Under the pieces are notes generated by a model. That model saw only the letters and a program-made list of their open reading frames with translations. It was not told where the DNA came from and did not search any database. Below are positions 8,500 to 16,713 of a DNA stretch of 64,000 nt, piece by piece (position 1 is the stretch's first letter; each line of letters begins with the position of its first letter). The DNA is from TMP-24 sp046348855 (GTDB lineage: Bacteria > Pseudomonadota > Alphaproteobacteria > Rhodobacterales > Rhodobacteraceae), in NCBI GenBank assembly GCA_046348855.1, contig JAXMDK010000014.1, positions 60,935 to 124,934 of the forward strand, written 5' to 3'. The translations under genes and the position numbers were made by a program.

Positions 8500-9419
8500 T
8501 CAGGCGACGGCGGGGATGTCGTCGGCCCGCACGCCGGCGCCCGGCAGCCGCTTGCGCACCGCCGCGTCGCAGTCGCGGATGCGGAAGGCATCGGGGCGCG
8601 CGAACAGCGCCCGCAGCAGCCGGTTGGTCATCGCATGGCCCGCCCGGTTGCCGACATAGCGGCCCAGGATCGGCGCCCCGGCCAAGGACAGGTCGCCCAG
8701 GGCATCGAGCATCTTGTGGCGAACCGCCTCGTCGGCGCGGCGGAACCCGCCCGGCGTCAGGATGCGCTCGCCCTCGACCACCACGGCGTTGTCGTAGGTG
8801 CCGCCCAGGGCCAGGCCGCTGGCGCGCATCATCTCGACATCCGACTGGCGGCAGAAGGTCCGGCAATCGGACAGTTCGCGCACGAAGCTGCCGTTCGCCA
8901 TCGACAGGCGCTGATGCTGGCGGCCGATGGCCGCATCGGCGAAGTCGATCGAAAAGTCGATTTCCAGCGCATCCGCCGGTTCCAGCCGCGCGACCGCCGC
9001 GCCTTCGCGCACTTCGACCGGCGCGAGGATTTCGATGCAGCGCACCGGCTCGTCCAGCGCCCGCAGGCCCGGCCGAGGATCGCGGCCACGAAGGGCTGCG
9101 CCGAGCCGTCAAGGATCGGCACTTCCGGCCCGTTGATCTCGATCAGCGCATTGTGGATGCCGCAGCCTGCCAGCGCCGCCATGATATGCTCGATGGTCGA
9201 GACGCTGACGCCCGCGCCGTTCTCGACAACCGTGCACAGGCGCGAGGGCGTCACGGCGTCCCAGATCGCCGGAACCATCGCGTCGCGGCCGATCACGTCG
9301 GTACGGCGGAACCAGATGCCATAGTTGGCCGAGGCCGGCCGCACGGTCATGCGCACCCGCGTGCCGGTATGAAGACCGACACCCTGAAAGGTCGCTGCGG
9401 AACGGATCGTCGTCTGCAC
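8500..9419 (-). CDS. lpxC: UDP-3-O-acyl-N-acetylglucosamine deacetylase LpxC, one frameshift
   Basis: LpxC is the zinc deacetylase for the committed step of lipid A synthesis and is essential in most Gram-negative bacteria. The N-terminal half has TTIRSAATFQGVGLHTG and STIEHIMAALAGCGIHNALI, carrying a zinc histidine. The C-terminal half has DEAVRHKMLDALGDLSLAG, with the other zinc ligands His and Asp, and GNRAGHAMTNRLLRALF with the catalytic histidine. The two halves are in different frames. A one-base indel near 9072 (a C/G-rich run) splits AILGR from LRALDEPVRCIEILAPVEV. The suggested start is the GTG at 9419, by comparison with the family; an in-frame TTG at 9464 is the alternative. An essential gene with a single indel suggests a sequence error. 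Confidence 0.9.
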
Positions 9420-9533
9420 TGATTTGCCCCGATTGCCGGCCCATCCCCGGGTCGGCTTTTGCAAGGATCAGATAATCTTCCGTCCCGCGCGGCTCAATTC
9501 ACTCTTTGTAACGGAATGAAACAAAGCCCGGCC

Positions 9534-9552
9534 TGTTGAAACAAGTTCAACA
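9534..9552. promoter_or_regulatory. Inverted repeat upstream of lpxC
   Basis: A perfect 7-bp inverted repeat TGTTGAA / TTCAACA has a 5-nt spacer. It lies in the A+T-richer gap between the ftsZ terminator and lpxC, about 115 nt before the lpxC start. It could be a regulator site or a weak hairpin. No regulator can be named. Confidence 0.3.
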
Positions 9553-9571
9553 ATGGTTGTCCAACTCGTTG

Positions 9572-9606
9572 AATAAAAAGAGGAAAGCCGGGCGAACCCG
9601 GCTTTC
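9572..9606 (-). terminator. Rho-independent terminator after ftsZ
   Basis: On the minus strand a perfect 10-bp stem GAAAGCCGGG / CCCGGCTTTC with the tetraloop TTCG is followed by a T-rich tail including TTTTT. It lies 23 nt beyond the ftsZ stop. It separates ftsZ from lpxC. Confidence 0.9.
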
Positions 9607-9629
9607 TCCGATCACGGTGACGTAGCGTC

Positions 9630-11324
9630 TCAGTTTGCCTGGCGGCGCAGGAAGGCCGGGATCTCGATCCGCTCCTGGTCGGGGTCGGCGGCCGAATCTT
9701 CCTCGTATTCCGCCGAAAGCCGCGGCTGGGCGCGCACAGCCGGCGCAGCGCGTTCGGCCTGCTGCGGTGCAGGATGGCCGCCGGTCATCCGGTTGATGAG
9801 CGAGTTGATCCCGAACCGCGGCCGGTCGGCGGCAGGCTGGGCCGCCGGCTGCGGCGCGGGCTGGGCCATGCGCGGCTGGCCGGCCTGCGGGGCACGGCTG
9901 ACCGCGGCTTGAAGGCGTGCCAGCGCCTCGGGCGAGGGCGTGCCGGGCGCCCGCGGACGGGGGGCGACGAAGGTCGCTTCTTCCTCGACATGGAAGTCGC
10001 GGGCCGAAGTCTGCACCGGCGGTTGCGGCCGGTAGGCCGGGGGCGGCAGTTCGTCGGCCACCGGCGGCTGCATGTGGGCCGGCTGCGGGCCGGCATCGAA
10101 CAGCGACGGCTCGGGCTGGACCGGGGCCGCGGGGGCCTGATAGGCCTCGGCGCGATAGGCGGGCTGCGGAGCCGGCCGCGGCTCGGCCATGCGCATCGGC
10201 TCCGGCGCGGGCTGCGGGGCCACGGGCGCGGGCTGCGGCTGATAGGCCTGGGGTTGCGGTTGCGGTTGCGGCTGGTAGGACTGCGGCTGCGGCGCCGGGT
10301 GACGGGGCAGCGGCTCGGCCATCGGCCGGCGCGCGACCGGCACGTCGACCTGCGCCTGATTGGCGTCGATCCCGGTGGCCACCACCGACACGCGCATCAT
10401 CCCCTGCAGCGTCTCGTCCAGCGTCGAGCCGACGATGATGTTGGCGTCCGGGTCCACTTCCTCGCGGATGCGGTTGGCGGCCTCGTCCAGTTCGAACAGG
10501 GTCAGGTCGGCCCCGCCGGTGATGTTGATGAGAACGCCCTTGGCGCCGCGCAGGCTGATCTCGTCCAGAAGCGGGTTGGCGATCGCCTTTTCGGCGGCCT
10601 GCACGGCGCGGTCCTCGCCGCTGGCCTCGCCGGTGCCCATCATCGCCTTGCCCATCTCGTCCATCACCGCGCGCACGTCCGCGAAGTCGAGGTTGATGAG
10701 GCCCGGGCGCACCATCAGGTCGGTCACGCCCTTGACGCCCTGATAAAGCACGTCGTCGGCCATGGCGAAGGCTTCGGTGAAGGTGGTCTTTTCGTTGGCC
10801 AGCCGGAACAGGTTCTGGTTGGGGATGATGATCAGCGTATCGACGACCTTCTGCAGGGCCTCGATTCCTTCGGTCGCCTGGCGCATCCGCTTGGCGCCCT
10901 CGAACTGGAAGGGCTTGGTGACGACGCCGACGGTCAGTACGCCAAGCTCACGCGCCGCCTGGGCGATGATCGGGGCCGCGCCGGTGCCGGTGCCGCCGCC
11001 CATGCCAGCGGTGATGAAGCACATGTGCGCGCCGGCCAGATGGTCGACGATTTCCTCGATGGTCTCTTCCGCCGCCGCAGCGCCGACCGAGGGCCGTGCC
11101 CCGGCGCCCAGCCCTTCGGTCACCTTCACGCCGATCTGGATCTTGGCCAGGGCATGGTTCTGGGCCAGCGCCTGCGCGTCAGTATTGGCGACGACGAACT
11201 CGACCCCTTCGAGCTGCTTGGAAATCATGTTGTTGACCGCATTGCCGCCGGCGCCGCCCACGCCAAACACGGTAATCCGCGGCTTCAGGTCCTCACGGTC
11301 GCTCATCGTCAGATTCAATGCCAT
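9630..11324 (-). CDS. ftsZ: Cell division protein FtsZ
   Basis: FtsZ is the tubulin-like GTPase that forms the Z ring. The product is 564 residues from the ATG at 11324, where MALNLTMSDREDLKPRITVF gives the usual N-terminus. The tubulin signature GGGTGTGAAP is at residues 109-118. The globular domain ends near residue 320. A very long, disordered Pro/Gln/Ala-rich linker of over 200 residues follows, including QPQPQPQP-type repeats. The C-terminal conserved peptide RIEIPAFLRRQAN binds FtsA and other tethers. ftsZ is isolated by terminators on both sides and has its own promoter. Confidence 0.97.
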   Translation of the reverse strand: MALNLTMSDREDLKPRITVFGVGGAGGNAVNNMISKQLEGVEFVVANTDAQALAQNHALAKIQIGVKVTEGLGAGARPSVGAAAAEETIEEIVDHLAGAHMCFITAGMGGGTGTGAAPIIAQAARELGVLTVGVVTKPFQFEGAKRMRQATEGIEALQKVVDTLIIIPNQNLFRLANEKTTFTEAFAMADDVLYQGVKGVTDLMVRPGLINLDFADVRAVMDEMGKAMMGTGEASGEDRAVQAAEKAIANPLLDEISLRGAKGVLINITGGADLTLFELDEAANRIREEVDPDANIIVGSTLDETLQGMMRVSVVATGIDANQAQVDVPVARRPMAEPLPRHPAPQPQSYQPQPQPQPQAYQPQPAPVAPQPAPEPMRMAEPRPAPQPAYRAEAYQAPAAPVQPEPSLFDAGPQPAHMQPPVADELPPPAYRPQPPVQTSARDFHVEEEATFVAPRPRAPGTPSPEALARLQAAVSRAPQAGQPRMAQPAPQPAAQPAADRPRFGINSLINRMTGGHPAPQQAERAAPAVRAQPRLSAEYEEDSAADPDQERIEIPAFLRRQAN

Positions 11325-11381
11325 TGGTATCCGCCTGCCTATCATTGGGCCGCCTTCGGCCACGTCCCCCGCATTGGTCGG

Positions 11382-11410
11382 ATTTTAGTGACAGAATCGC
11401 TTCAGGTCAC
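11382..11410 (-). promoter_or_regulatory. Likely sigma-70-type promoter for ftsZ
   Basis: On the minus strand GTGACC (11405-11410) and TAAAAT (11382-11387) are separated by exactly 17 nt. They match the -35 and -10 consensus at 4/6 and 5/6 positions. The site lies just after the ftsA terminator and 58 nt before the ftsZ ATG, so it would give ftsZ independent transcription. Confidence 0.6.
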
Positions 11411-11413
11411 GCG

Positions 11414-11444
11414 AAAAACGCCCCCAGACTACAAAATCTGGGGG
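11414..11444 (-). terminator. Rho-independent terminator between ftsA and ftsZ
   Basis: On the minus strand an 8-bp stem CCCCCAGA / TCTGGGGG with an 8-nt loop is followed by CGTTTTTC. It lies about 50 nt after the ftsA stop and immediately upstream of the ftsZ promoter elements. Confidence 0.85.
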
Positions 11445-11495
11445 ATTCTTTGGCGAGGTTCGGCGGCATTTCGCCTAAGGCGCAGGATGTTGTGG

Positions 11496-12827
11496 TTACC
11501 AGTTATCCTTGAACCACTTGACGGCCCGCTTCAGCGACCGGGCGGGATATCGTTCGGCAGGAATCTCGAAATCCCACCATTCGTCCTGCGGATGTGCGGC
11601 AAACAGCGACAGGCCCACGATCGAGGAAAAGGCCGGCCCGGTCGCAGCCTGCGGCAGGCCCTGGACCCGCAGCGGCCGACCCAGGCGGACGTTCTGGCCA
11701 AGGATGCGCGCGGCGAGGCCATCCAGCCCCGGAATCTGGCTGGCGCCGCCGGTCAGCACGATCTGCTGGCTGGGCAGCTGGTCGAAACCGGCCGCGTCCA
11801 GCATGGCGCGGGCGTCCTCGAGGATCTCCTCGACGCGGGGGCGCATGATGCCGATCAGTTCGGTGCGACTGACGCTGCGGCGGTCGCGTTCCCAGTCGCC
11901 GCTGTCGCCGCCGATCTCAATCATCTCGCGGTCGTCCATGCCGGTCGCGTAGACCCCGCCATGCATGGTCTTGATCCGTTCGGCGACCGACATCGACACC
12001 TGCAGGCCCTTGGCGATGTCGTTGGTCACATGGTCGCCGCCCAGCCGGACACTGTCGGTGAAGATCATGTGCTTCTTGATGAAGATCGACAGGCCGGTGG
12101 CGCCGCCGCCCATGTCGATGCAGGCCGCACCCAGTTCCTGTTCGTCCTCGACCAGGCTGGCGATCCCCGAGACATAGGCCGACGAGGCGATCCCCGCCAG
12201 CTCCAGGTCACAACGCTTGATGCAGTAAAGCAGGTTCTGCACCGCGTTCATGTCGATCGTCACCAGGTGCATGTCGGCGGCCAGCCGGTTGCCGACATGG
12301 CCGCGCGGATCGGCCATGCCGCTGCGATGGTCGATGGCGAAGTTGACCGGATGGGCATGCAGAACCTCGCGGTTCTCGCCGAAGTCGGGCACGTCGCAGG
12401 CCGCCAGCACCCGGCCGACGTCCTGTTCGCTGACCTGCCCCGAGGCCAGCGTGATCTCGCCCGCCAGCCCGTAGCTGCGCGGCCGCGCCCCGGCCAGGCA
12501 GGCGATCACATGGTCGACCCGCACGTTGGCCATCTTCTGCGCCGCCTGAACGGCGGTGCGGATCGCCCGCTCGGTTTCGGGGATCGCGTCGATTTCGCCG
12601 AACCGCACGCCGCGCGCCCGCGTCGTCGCCGCGCCGATCACCCGGAACTGCGATTGCCCGGCCAGCGAGCCCAGCCCGTCCTCGCGGGCCGACGACTCGC
12701 CGTCGAAGCGCAGAACCAGGCAGGCGACCTTCGATGTGCCCACATCCAGGATCGCCACCACGCCGCGCTGCATCGCCGCCTTGCGCATGTGCCGCATTGC
12801 CCGCTGCATCTGATAGAGGTCGGTCAT
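11496..12827 (-). CDS. ftsA: Cell division protein FtsA
   Basis: FtsA is an actin-like ATPase that tethers FtsZ filaments to the inner membrane. The product is 443 residues from an ATG overlapping the ftsQ stop by 4 nt. It begins with the ATP-binding phosphate-1 loop region GVVAILDVGTSKVACLVLRF and has the SHS2 (1C) insertion typical of FtsA. The second ATPase motif is ACIDMGGGATGLSIF and the adenosine motif is QIVLTGGASQIPGLDGLA. The amphipathic C-terminal helix that binds the membrane is visible as LKRAVKWFKDNW. A longer upstream open frame is a shadow of ftsQ. Confidence 0.95.
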   Translation of the reverse strand: MTDLYQMQRAMRHMRKAAMQRGVVAILDVGTSKVACLVLRFDGESSAREDGLGSLAGQSQFRVIGAATTRARGVRFGEIDAIPETERAIRTAVQAAQKMANVRVDHVIACLAGARPRSYGLAGEITLASGQVSEQDVGRVLAACDVPDFGENREVLHAHPVNFAIDHRSGMADPRGHVGNRLAADMHLVTIDMNAVQNLLYCIKRCDLELAGIASSAYVSGIASLVEDEQELGAACIDMGGGATGLSIFIKKHMIFTDSVRLGGDHVTNDIAKGLQVSMSVAERIKTMHGGVYATGMDDREMIEIGGDSGDWERDRRSVSRTELIGIMRPRVEEILEDARAMLDAAGFDQLPSQQIVLTGGASQIPGLDGLAARILGQNVRLGRPLRVQGLPQAATGPAFSSIVGLSLFAAHPQDEWWDFEIPAERYPARSLKRAVKWFKDNW

Positions 12828-13915
12828 TGGCTTTCCACCTTCGTCTCGGTCTGGGTTGCGCCGTGCAGCACCGCCGCCGCATCGGCGGACAGGCGCAGCG
12901 TGGGTCTTTGGGAATTTCTCAGGTCGATGGCCGTCAGGTCGCGGGCCAGCATGTCCTCGGCCTTGTCCAGGGCGATGACCTCCTCGATGGCGTCGACCGG
13001 GCGGTCCTCGGGCAGCATGATCCGCTGGCCGCGGTCCATCACCATGTCCCAGCGCCGGTCGCCGACCCGCACCAGGCCGCGCACATGCGCCAGGATCGGC
13101 CGCGCCGCCGACAGGACCGCCAGCGCCTCGGGCACCGCATCCTCGGCCCCCGCACCGGTCACCACCGGCAGATCGGGCCGCGCCGCCCGTTCCAGAAGCG
13201 TGGCCACCCGGTGGCCGGTCGCGTCCAGCATCTCGAGCCCCGCCTCGGTCCGCCACAGGACGGCGGGCTTGCGTTCGGTGACGGTCACGCCCAGCACGCC
13301 CCCGGCCTTCAGCTTGACCGATACGTCGGCGACCGCATCCATGGCAGCGATGGCGTCGCGGAAGCCGTCGAGGTCGAGCTTGAAGGACGACACCGGCAGG
13401 TCCGCCGGCACCATCGCCCGGATCGCGTCGGCCACCGGCGGCGAAGCTCCGTCAATCGACAGGAGCTTGACCATGAATTCGGGGCGGTTCTCGATCCGGT
13501 CGCGCAGCGCCACGAACTGGCCGGTCAGCGCCGCCCGGCGCCCGTCGCTGGCCAGGTAGCCACCGACCAGCGCCGCCACCACCAGCACCGGCACCCCATA
13601 ACGCATGAACAACCGGAACCCCGGCGTCAGCCACAGCCGCTCCATCCGGTAGGCAAAGCGTGACGGCGACGGATCGGCCGCCGCCCGCCGGGGAGCCGGC
13701 CGCGACAGGGCCACGGGTTCGCGGCGCTCGGCGGCAAGGGGCGCGGGCGGCACGGGGGCCGCAGCGGGCGCCGTCTGGCGACGCATCAGGCCGGCCATCC
13801 GGTCGAACATGCCTTCGCCGCCCCCCGCCGAGGCCGGCTGACCATCGGCCTCGCCGCGCAGGCGTCCGTTGCGGTAGTGCGAAACAGGCCGTTCGGGCGC
13901 TCTCAGCGATTGCAT
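12824..13915 (-). CDS. ftsQ: Cell division protein FtsQ
   Basis: FtsQ (DivIB) is a bitopic divisome protein that links early and late division proteins. The product is 363 residues from MQSLRAPERPVSHYRNGRLR, and the start lies inside the ddl 3' end (13-nt overlap). A long cytoplasmic, Ala/Pro-rich N-terminus is followed by one membrane helix (YGVPVLVVAALVGGYLA). A POTRA domain then begins near NRPEFMVKLLSIDGASPPVA, followed by the FtsQ beta domain. The stop overlaps ftsA by 4 nt, so ddl-ftsQ-ftsA are translationally coupled. Confidence 0.93.
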   Translation of the reverse strand: MQSLRAPERPVSHYRNGRLRGEADGQPASAGGGEGMFDRMAGLMRRQTAPAAAPVPPAPLAAERREPVALSRPAPRRAAADPSPSRFAYRMERLWLTPGFRLFMRYGVPVLVVAALVGGYLASDGRRAALTGQFVALRDRIENRPEFMVKLLSIDGASPPVADAIRAMVPADLPVSSFKLDLDGFRDAIAAMDAVADVSVKLKAGGVLGVTVTERKPAVLWRTEAGLEMLDATGHRVATLLERAARPDLPVVTGAGAEDAVPEALAVLSAARPILAHVRGLVRVGDRRWDMVMDRGQRIMLPEDRPVDAIEEVIALDKAEDMLARDLTAIDLRNSQRPTLRLSADAAAVLHGATQTETKVESQ

Positions 13916-14835
13916 GAGGCATCCTCCACCAGCCAGGCGCAAAGGTCGGAATAGCTCATGCCCGCCAGCGCCGCATGTTCCGGCGACAGCGAGGTTGGGG
14001 TCATGCCGGGCTGGGTGTTGGTTTCAAGGATATAAAGCCCCTGAAGTCCCCGCGCCTCGTCCCAGCGGAAGTCCGACCGCGTCAGCCCCCGGCAGCCCAA
14101 TGCCTGATGCGCCTTCAGCGCGTGATCGCGGCAGGCCGCAGCAATGTCCTCGGGTATGTCGGCCGGGCAGACATGCCGAGACCCTCCGGGGGCATATTTC
14201 GCGTGATAGTCGTACCAGCCTTCGGTCAGGATCTCGGTCACGCCCAGCGCCCGGTCGCCCAGCACTGACACCGTCAGTTCCCGCCCCGGCACATAGCGTT
14301 CGACCATCACCGTTTCCGGGATGTCGGACGACAGATCGGGCGGGCCGTTCGCCGCCTCGTGCACGATATAGATGCCGACGGAGGAGCCTTCGTTGTTGGG
14401 CTTGACCACATAGGGGGGCGCCATGACATGGCGGGCGCGCACCTCGTCGGTCGCGGCGATCACACTGTCGACGACGGGAATTCCCTGGGCGCGGAACAGA
14501 TCCTTGGCCCGCGCCTTGTCCATCGCCAGCGCCGAGGCCAGCACGCCGGAATGCGTGTAGGCCAGCCCCATCCATTCCAGCAGACCCTGAACGCAGCCAT
14601 CCTCGCCCCAGCGGCCATGCAGGGCGTTGAAACAGACATCGGGGGCGATCTCGACCAGACGCGCGGCAAGGTCGCGGCCGGCATCGACCTCGACCACCTC
14701 GTATCCCGCCTCCCGCAGGGCCTGGGCACAGCCGCGCCCGCTGACAATCGAGACTTCCCGCTCTGCGGAAAGCCCACCCATCAGAACTGCCACCTTGGGG
14801 GCTTGCCTGCTCGACTTGCCCGCCACGTCCGCCAT
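13903..14835 (-). CDS. ddl: D-alanine--D-alanine ligase
   Basis: Ddl is a cytosolic ATP-grasp ligase that makes the D-Ala-D-Ala dipeptide added by MurF. At 310 residues it has normal length. Visible motifs are VAVLMGGLSAEREVSIVSG at the N-terminus, ALHGRWGEDGCVQGLLEW, the ATP-grasp segment PYVVKPNNEGSSVGIYIV, and the Mg-binding end YILETNTQPGMTPTSLSPEH. It precedes ftsQ in the dcw cluster with overlapping reading frames. Confidence 0.95.
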   Translation of the reverse strand: MADVAGKSSRQAPKVAVLMGGLSAEREVSIVSGRGCAQALREAGYEVVEVDAGRDLAARLVEIAPDVCFNALHGRWGEDGCVQGLLEWMGLAYTHSGVLASALAMDKARAKDLFRAQGIPVVDSVIAATDEVRARHVMAPPYVVKPNNEGSSVGIYIVHEAANGPPDLSSDIPETVMVERYVPGRELTVSVLGDRALGVTEILTEGWYDYHAKYAPGGSRHVCPADIPEDIAAACRDHALKAHQALGCRGLTRSDFRWDEARGLQGLYILETNTQPGMTPTSLSPEHAALAGMSYSDLCAWLVEDASCNR

Positions 14836-14899
14836 TTCCGGGGCTTTGCGCCCCTGTTATCCACCGAGTTATACCCGGCTTAGTCATTCATATCGTTTA

Positions 14900-15829
14900 T
14901 TATTCAGCCGCCGGATCGCCGACGCGCATGATTTCCCACTCTAACGATATTCCGGCGCTTTGGAAAACCCTTTTTCGCACTTCCTCGCCCAATCCTTCCA
15001 GATCGGCGGCGGTCGCCCCCCCGGCGTTCAGCAGGAAGTTGGCGTGCATCTCGCTCATCTGCGCGCCGCCCCGCCGCGCGCCCCTCATGCCGGCGTCAGC
15101 GATCAGCTTCCAGGCCTTCAGGTCGTGCACATCGTCCGCCCGCCCGGTCGAGGAAAAACCTGCCGGGTTGCGGAAGGTCGATCCGGCCGAGCGCTCGCGG
15201 GTCGGCTGGCTGGCGTCACGACGAGCGACCTGTTCGCCCATTTTCGCAATGAGATCAGCAGGTTGACCCGCTGCGGCGCGGAAGGTGGCGGCGACGATCA
15301 CCGCGCCGGCGGGCAGGTCCGACTGGCGGTAGCGCAGGTTCAGGCCGGCGGCGGGCAGGTCGCGCATCTCGCCCTGCCGCGTGACGATCCGCACGCGGTC
15401 CAGCACGTCGGCGACGTAGCTGCCATAGCAGCCCGCGTTCATGCGGACCGCGCCGCCGATGCTGCCGGGGATGGTGCGCAGGAAGGTCAGGTCGAGCCCG
15501 GCCTCGGCAGCGCGCTTGGCAACCTGCGCATCGAGCACCGCCGCCCCGGCAGTGACTGTTTCCCCTGTGATTTCAACGCTATTGAAGCCCCGCCCGAGCC
15601 GGATCACCACGGCGCGGATGCCGCCGTCACGGACGATCAGGTTCGATCCCACCCCCATCGGAAAGACCGGGACCGAGGGATCGAGCGCGGCGAGGAACTG
15701 GGCCAGGTCCGCCTCGTCCGCCGGCTGAAAGAGCCAGTCCGCCGGCCCGCCGACGCGCAGCCAGGTCAGGTCGGAGAGGGGGCGGTTGGCTGTGAGGGTG
15801 CCGCGCACGGGGGGAAGGGAGTGGGTCAT
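14900..15829 (-). CDS. murB: UDP-N-acetylenolpyruvoylglucosamine reductase MurB
   Basis: MurB is an FAD enzyme that reduces the MurA product to UDP-MurNAc using NADPH. The 309-residue reading starts at the ATG MTHSLPPVRG. It shows TWLRVGGPADWLFQP, the FAD-binding PMGVGSNLIVRDGGI, the active-site region GSIGGAVRMNAGCYGSY, and the C-terminal ERSAGSTFRNP and LNAGGATAADLEGLGEEVRK. No clear Shine-Dalgarno precedes this ATG, so the start is set mainly by family length. More than 600 bp of non-coding DNA separates it from the gene upstream, which is unusual inside this tight cluster. Confidence 0.93.
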   Translation of the reverse strand: MTHSLPPVRGTLTANRPLSDLTWLRVGGPADWLFQPADEADLAQFLAALDPSVPVFPMGVGSNLIVRDGGIRAVVIRLGRGFNSVEITGETVTAGAAVLDAQVAKRAAEAGLDLTFLRTIPGSIGGAVRMNAGCYGSYVADVLDRVRIVTRQGEMRDLPAAGLNLRYRQSDLPAGAVIVAATFRAAAGQPADLIAKMGEQVARRDASQPTRERSAGSTFRNPAGFSSTGRADDVHDLKAWKLIADAGMRGARRGGAQMSEMHANFLLNAGGATAADLEGLGEEVRKRVFQSAGISLEWEIMRVGDPAAE

Positions 15830-16074
15830 GGAGGGAGTGAGTAGCCGGGAAAGACGGGATGACGCAAGGGCGGCGGGGCGGTCGGTGGCAAGCCCTTGGA
15901 ATGGCGGGAAAAGGGTGGCTGGCCTGGGTCGGGTCTCCGTCCCGCGGGCGTCTGGCATCCGTCCCGACAGTTCAGGGACAGGTCGGGGCGCTTCGCTTTA
16001 CCATGAGACGCCCGCAGGGCGGCGGGCGGCCCGGCGGCATGGGCGAGAAAGGTCCGCCATTTGCTTGCGTCAGT
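15830..16074. other. Non-coding stretch upstream of murB
   Basis: This stretch of about 245 bp holds no gene I can support. It lies between the murB start and repeat element copy A. It probably carries the murB leader or promoter, but I see no confident -35/-10 pair. Confidence 0.4.
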
Positions 16075-16399
16075 GCAGGATCATGCCAACCCAAAGCAAC
16101 GCGCTGTGGCGGGAATTGCTTTTTTTCCCGGACCGAACAGGGGCCGCTCCAGTGGAGCGGCACGCGGTCCGGTTGGCCGAAGCGCGAGCGCAGGCCAAGG
16201 GGGGGCCGCAATCCCGACGTTAGGGCACGGCCAGCGCCTGCCCAAGCGGGTGCAAAGCGCCCGCCGCCCGATGGGCGGGCGCTGGCCGTGCGCGGGGCAC
16301 ACGGCCGGGGCTGCGTCGGCCGGTCGCCTGGCGCGCGAGGCGATGGCCTCGCGCCGCTTCGCCGGCGCGGTTCCAATTGAAATGATCCTGCTCGGACCG
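16075..16399 (+). repeat. Structured intergenic repeat, copy A
   Basis: This is one of four copies of a large intergenic element, in plus orientation. Its landmarks are a left block ending in a T-run and CCCGGACCGAACAGG; a hairpin GCCGCTCC / GGAGCGGC at 16143-16161; the segment TTGGCCGAAGCGCGAGCGCA; a G+C-rich central region with GGGCGGGCGCTGGCCGTGCG; and the right terminal hairpin GCGCGAGGC-GATG-GCCTCGCGC at 16333-16354. It ends in TTCCAATTGAAATGATCC. It is the most divergent copy, and the only one between two co-directional genes. Confidence 0.75.
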
Positions 16400-16467
16400 T
16401 AAGGCGGGCGCGGCCCGCCGCCCGGCCAACGTCTCGGATCAACCGCAGATCGCCACCCGCGCAGCCA

Positions 16468-16713
16468 TCACGGTGCGCGGCGGGTCAGCAGCTTCCGGCC
16501 GAAGTAGACCAGCGGCCGGCGGAACATCGAGAGGAAGGCCAGAAGTCCCAGCCCCACCGCCAGCGGGCCGTGGACGATGGCCAGCCAGACCAGCAGCACC
16601 GGGGCGAGCGCCAGAAGCACGATCCCCGGCGGGAATTGCAGCCGCATCGGCAGAAGCGCCGTCACCGTCGCCGCCAGCGCCCAGAGGCAGGCCGCGACCA
16701 GCGCCGCGCTCAT
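16468..16713 (-). CDS. DUF2484-type small membrane protein
   Basis: This 81-residue protein has an ATG that overlaps the murC stop by 4 nt. It is almost all hydrophobic: MSAALVAACLWALAATVTAL, then a second segment FPPGIVLLALAPVLLVWLAI, then VGLGLLAFLSMF, ending in a basic tail RRPLVYFGRKLLTRRAP. That suggests two or three membrane helices. Rhodobacteraceae commonly carry such a DUF2484 protein between murC and murB. Its function is unknown, and a wall-synthesis or division role is only suggested by the position. Confidence 0.8.
   Translation of the reverse strand: MSAALVAACLWALAATVTALLPMRLQFPPGIVLLALAPVLLVWLAIVHGPLAVGLGLLAFLSMFRRPLVYFGRKLLTRRAP

Noticed and set aside
9774..13559. Plus-strand open frame of over 1200 codons
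   Set aside because: It is antisense to ftsZ, ftsA and ftsQ, all of which are intact and recognised. Composition is that of a codon-bias shadow.
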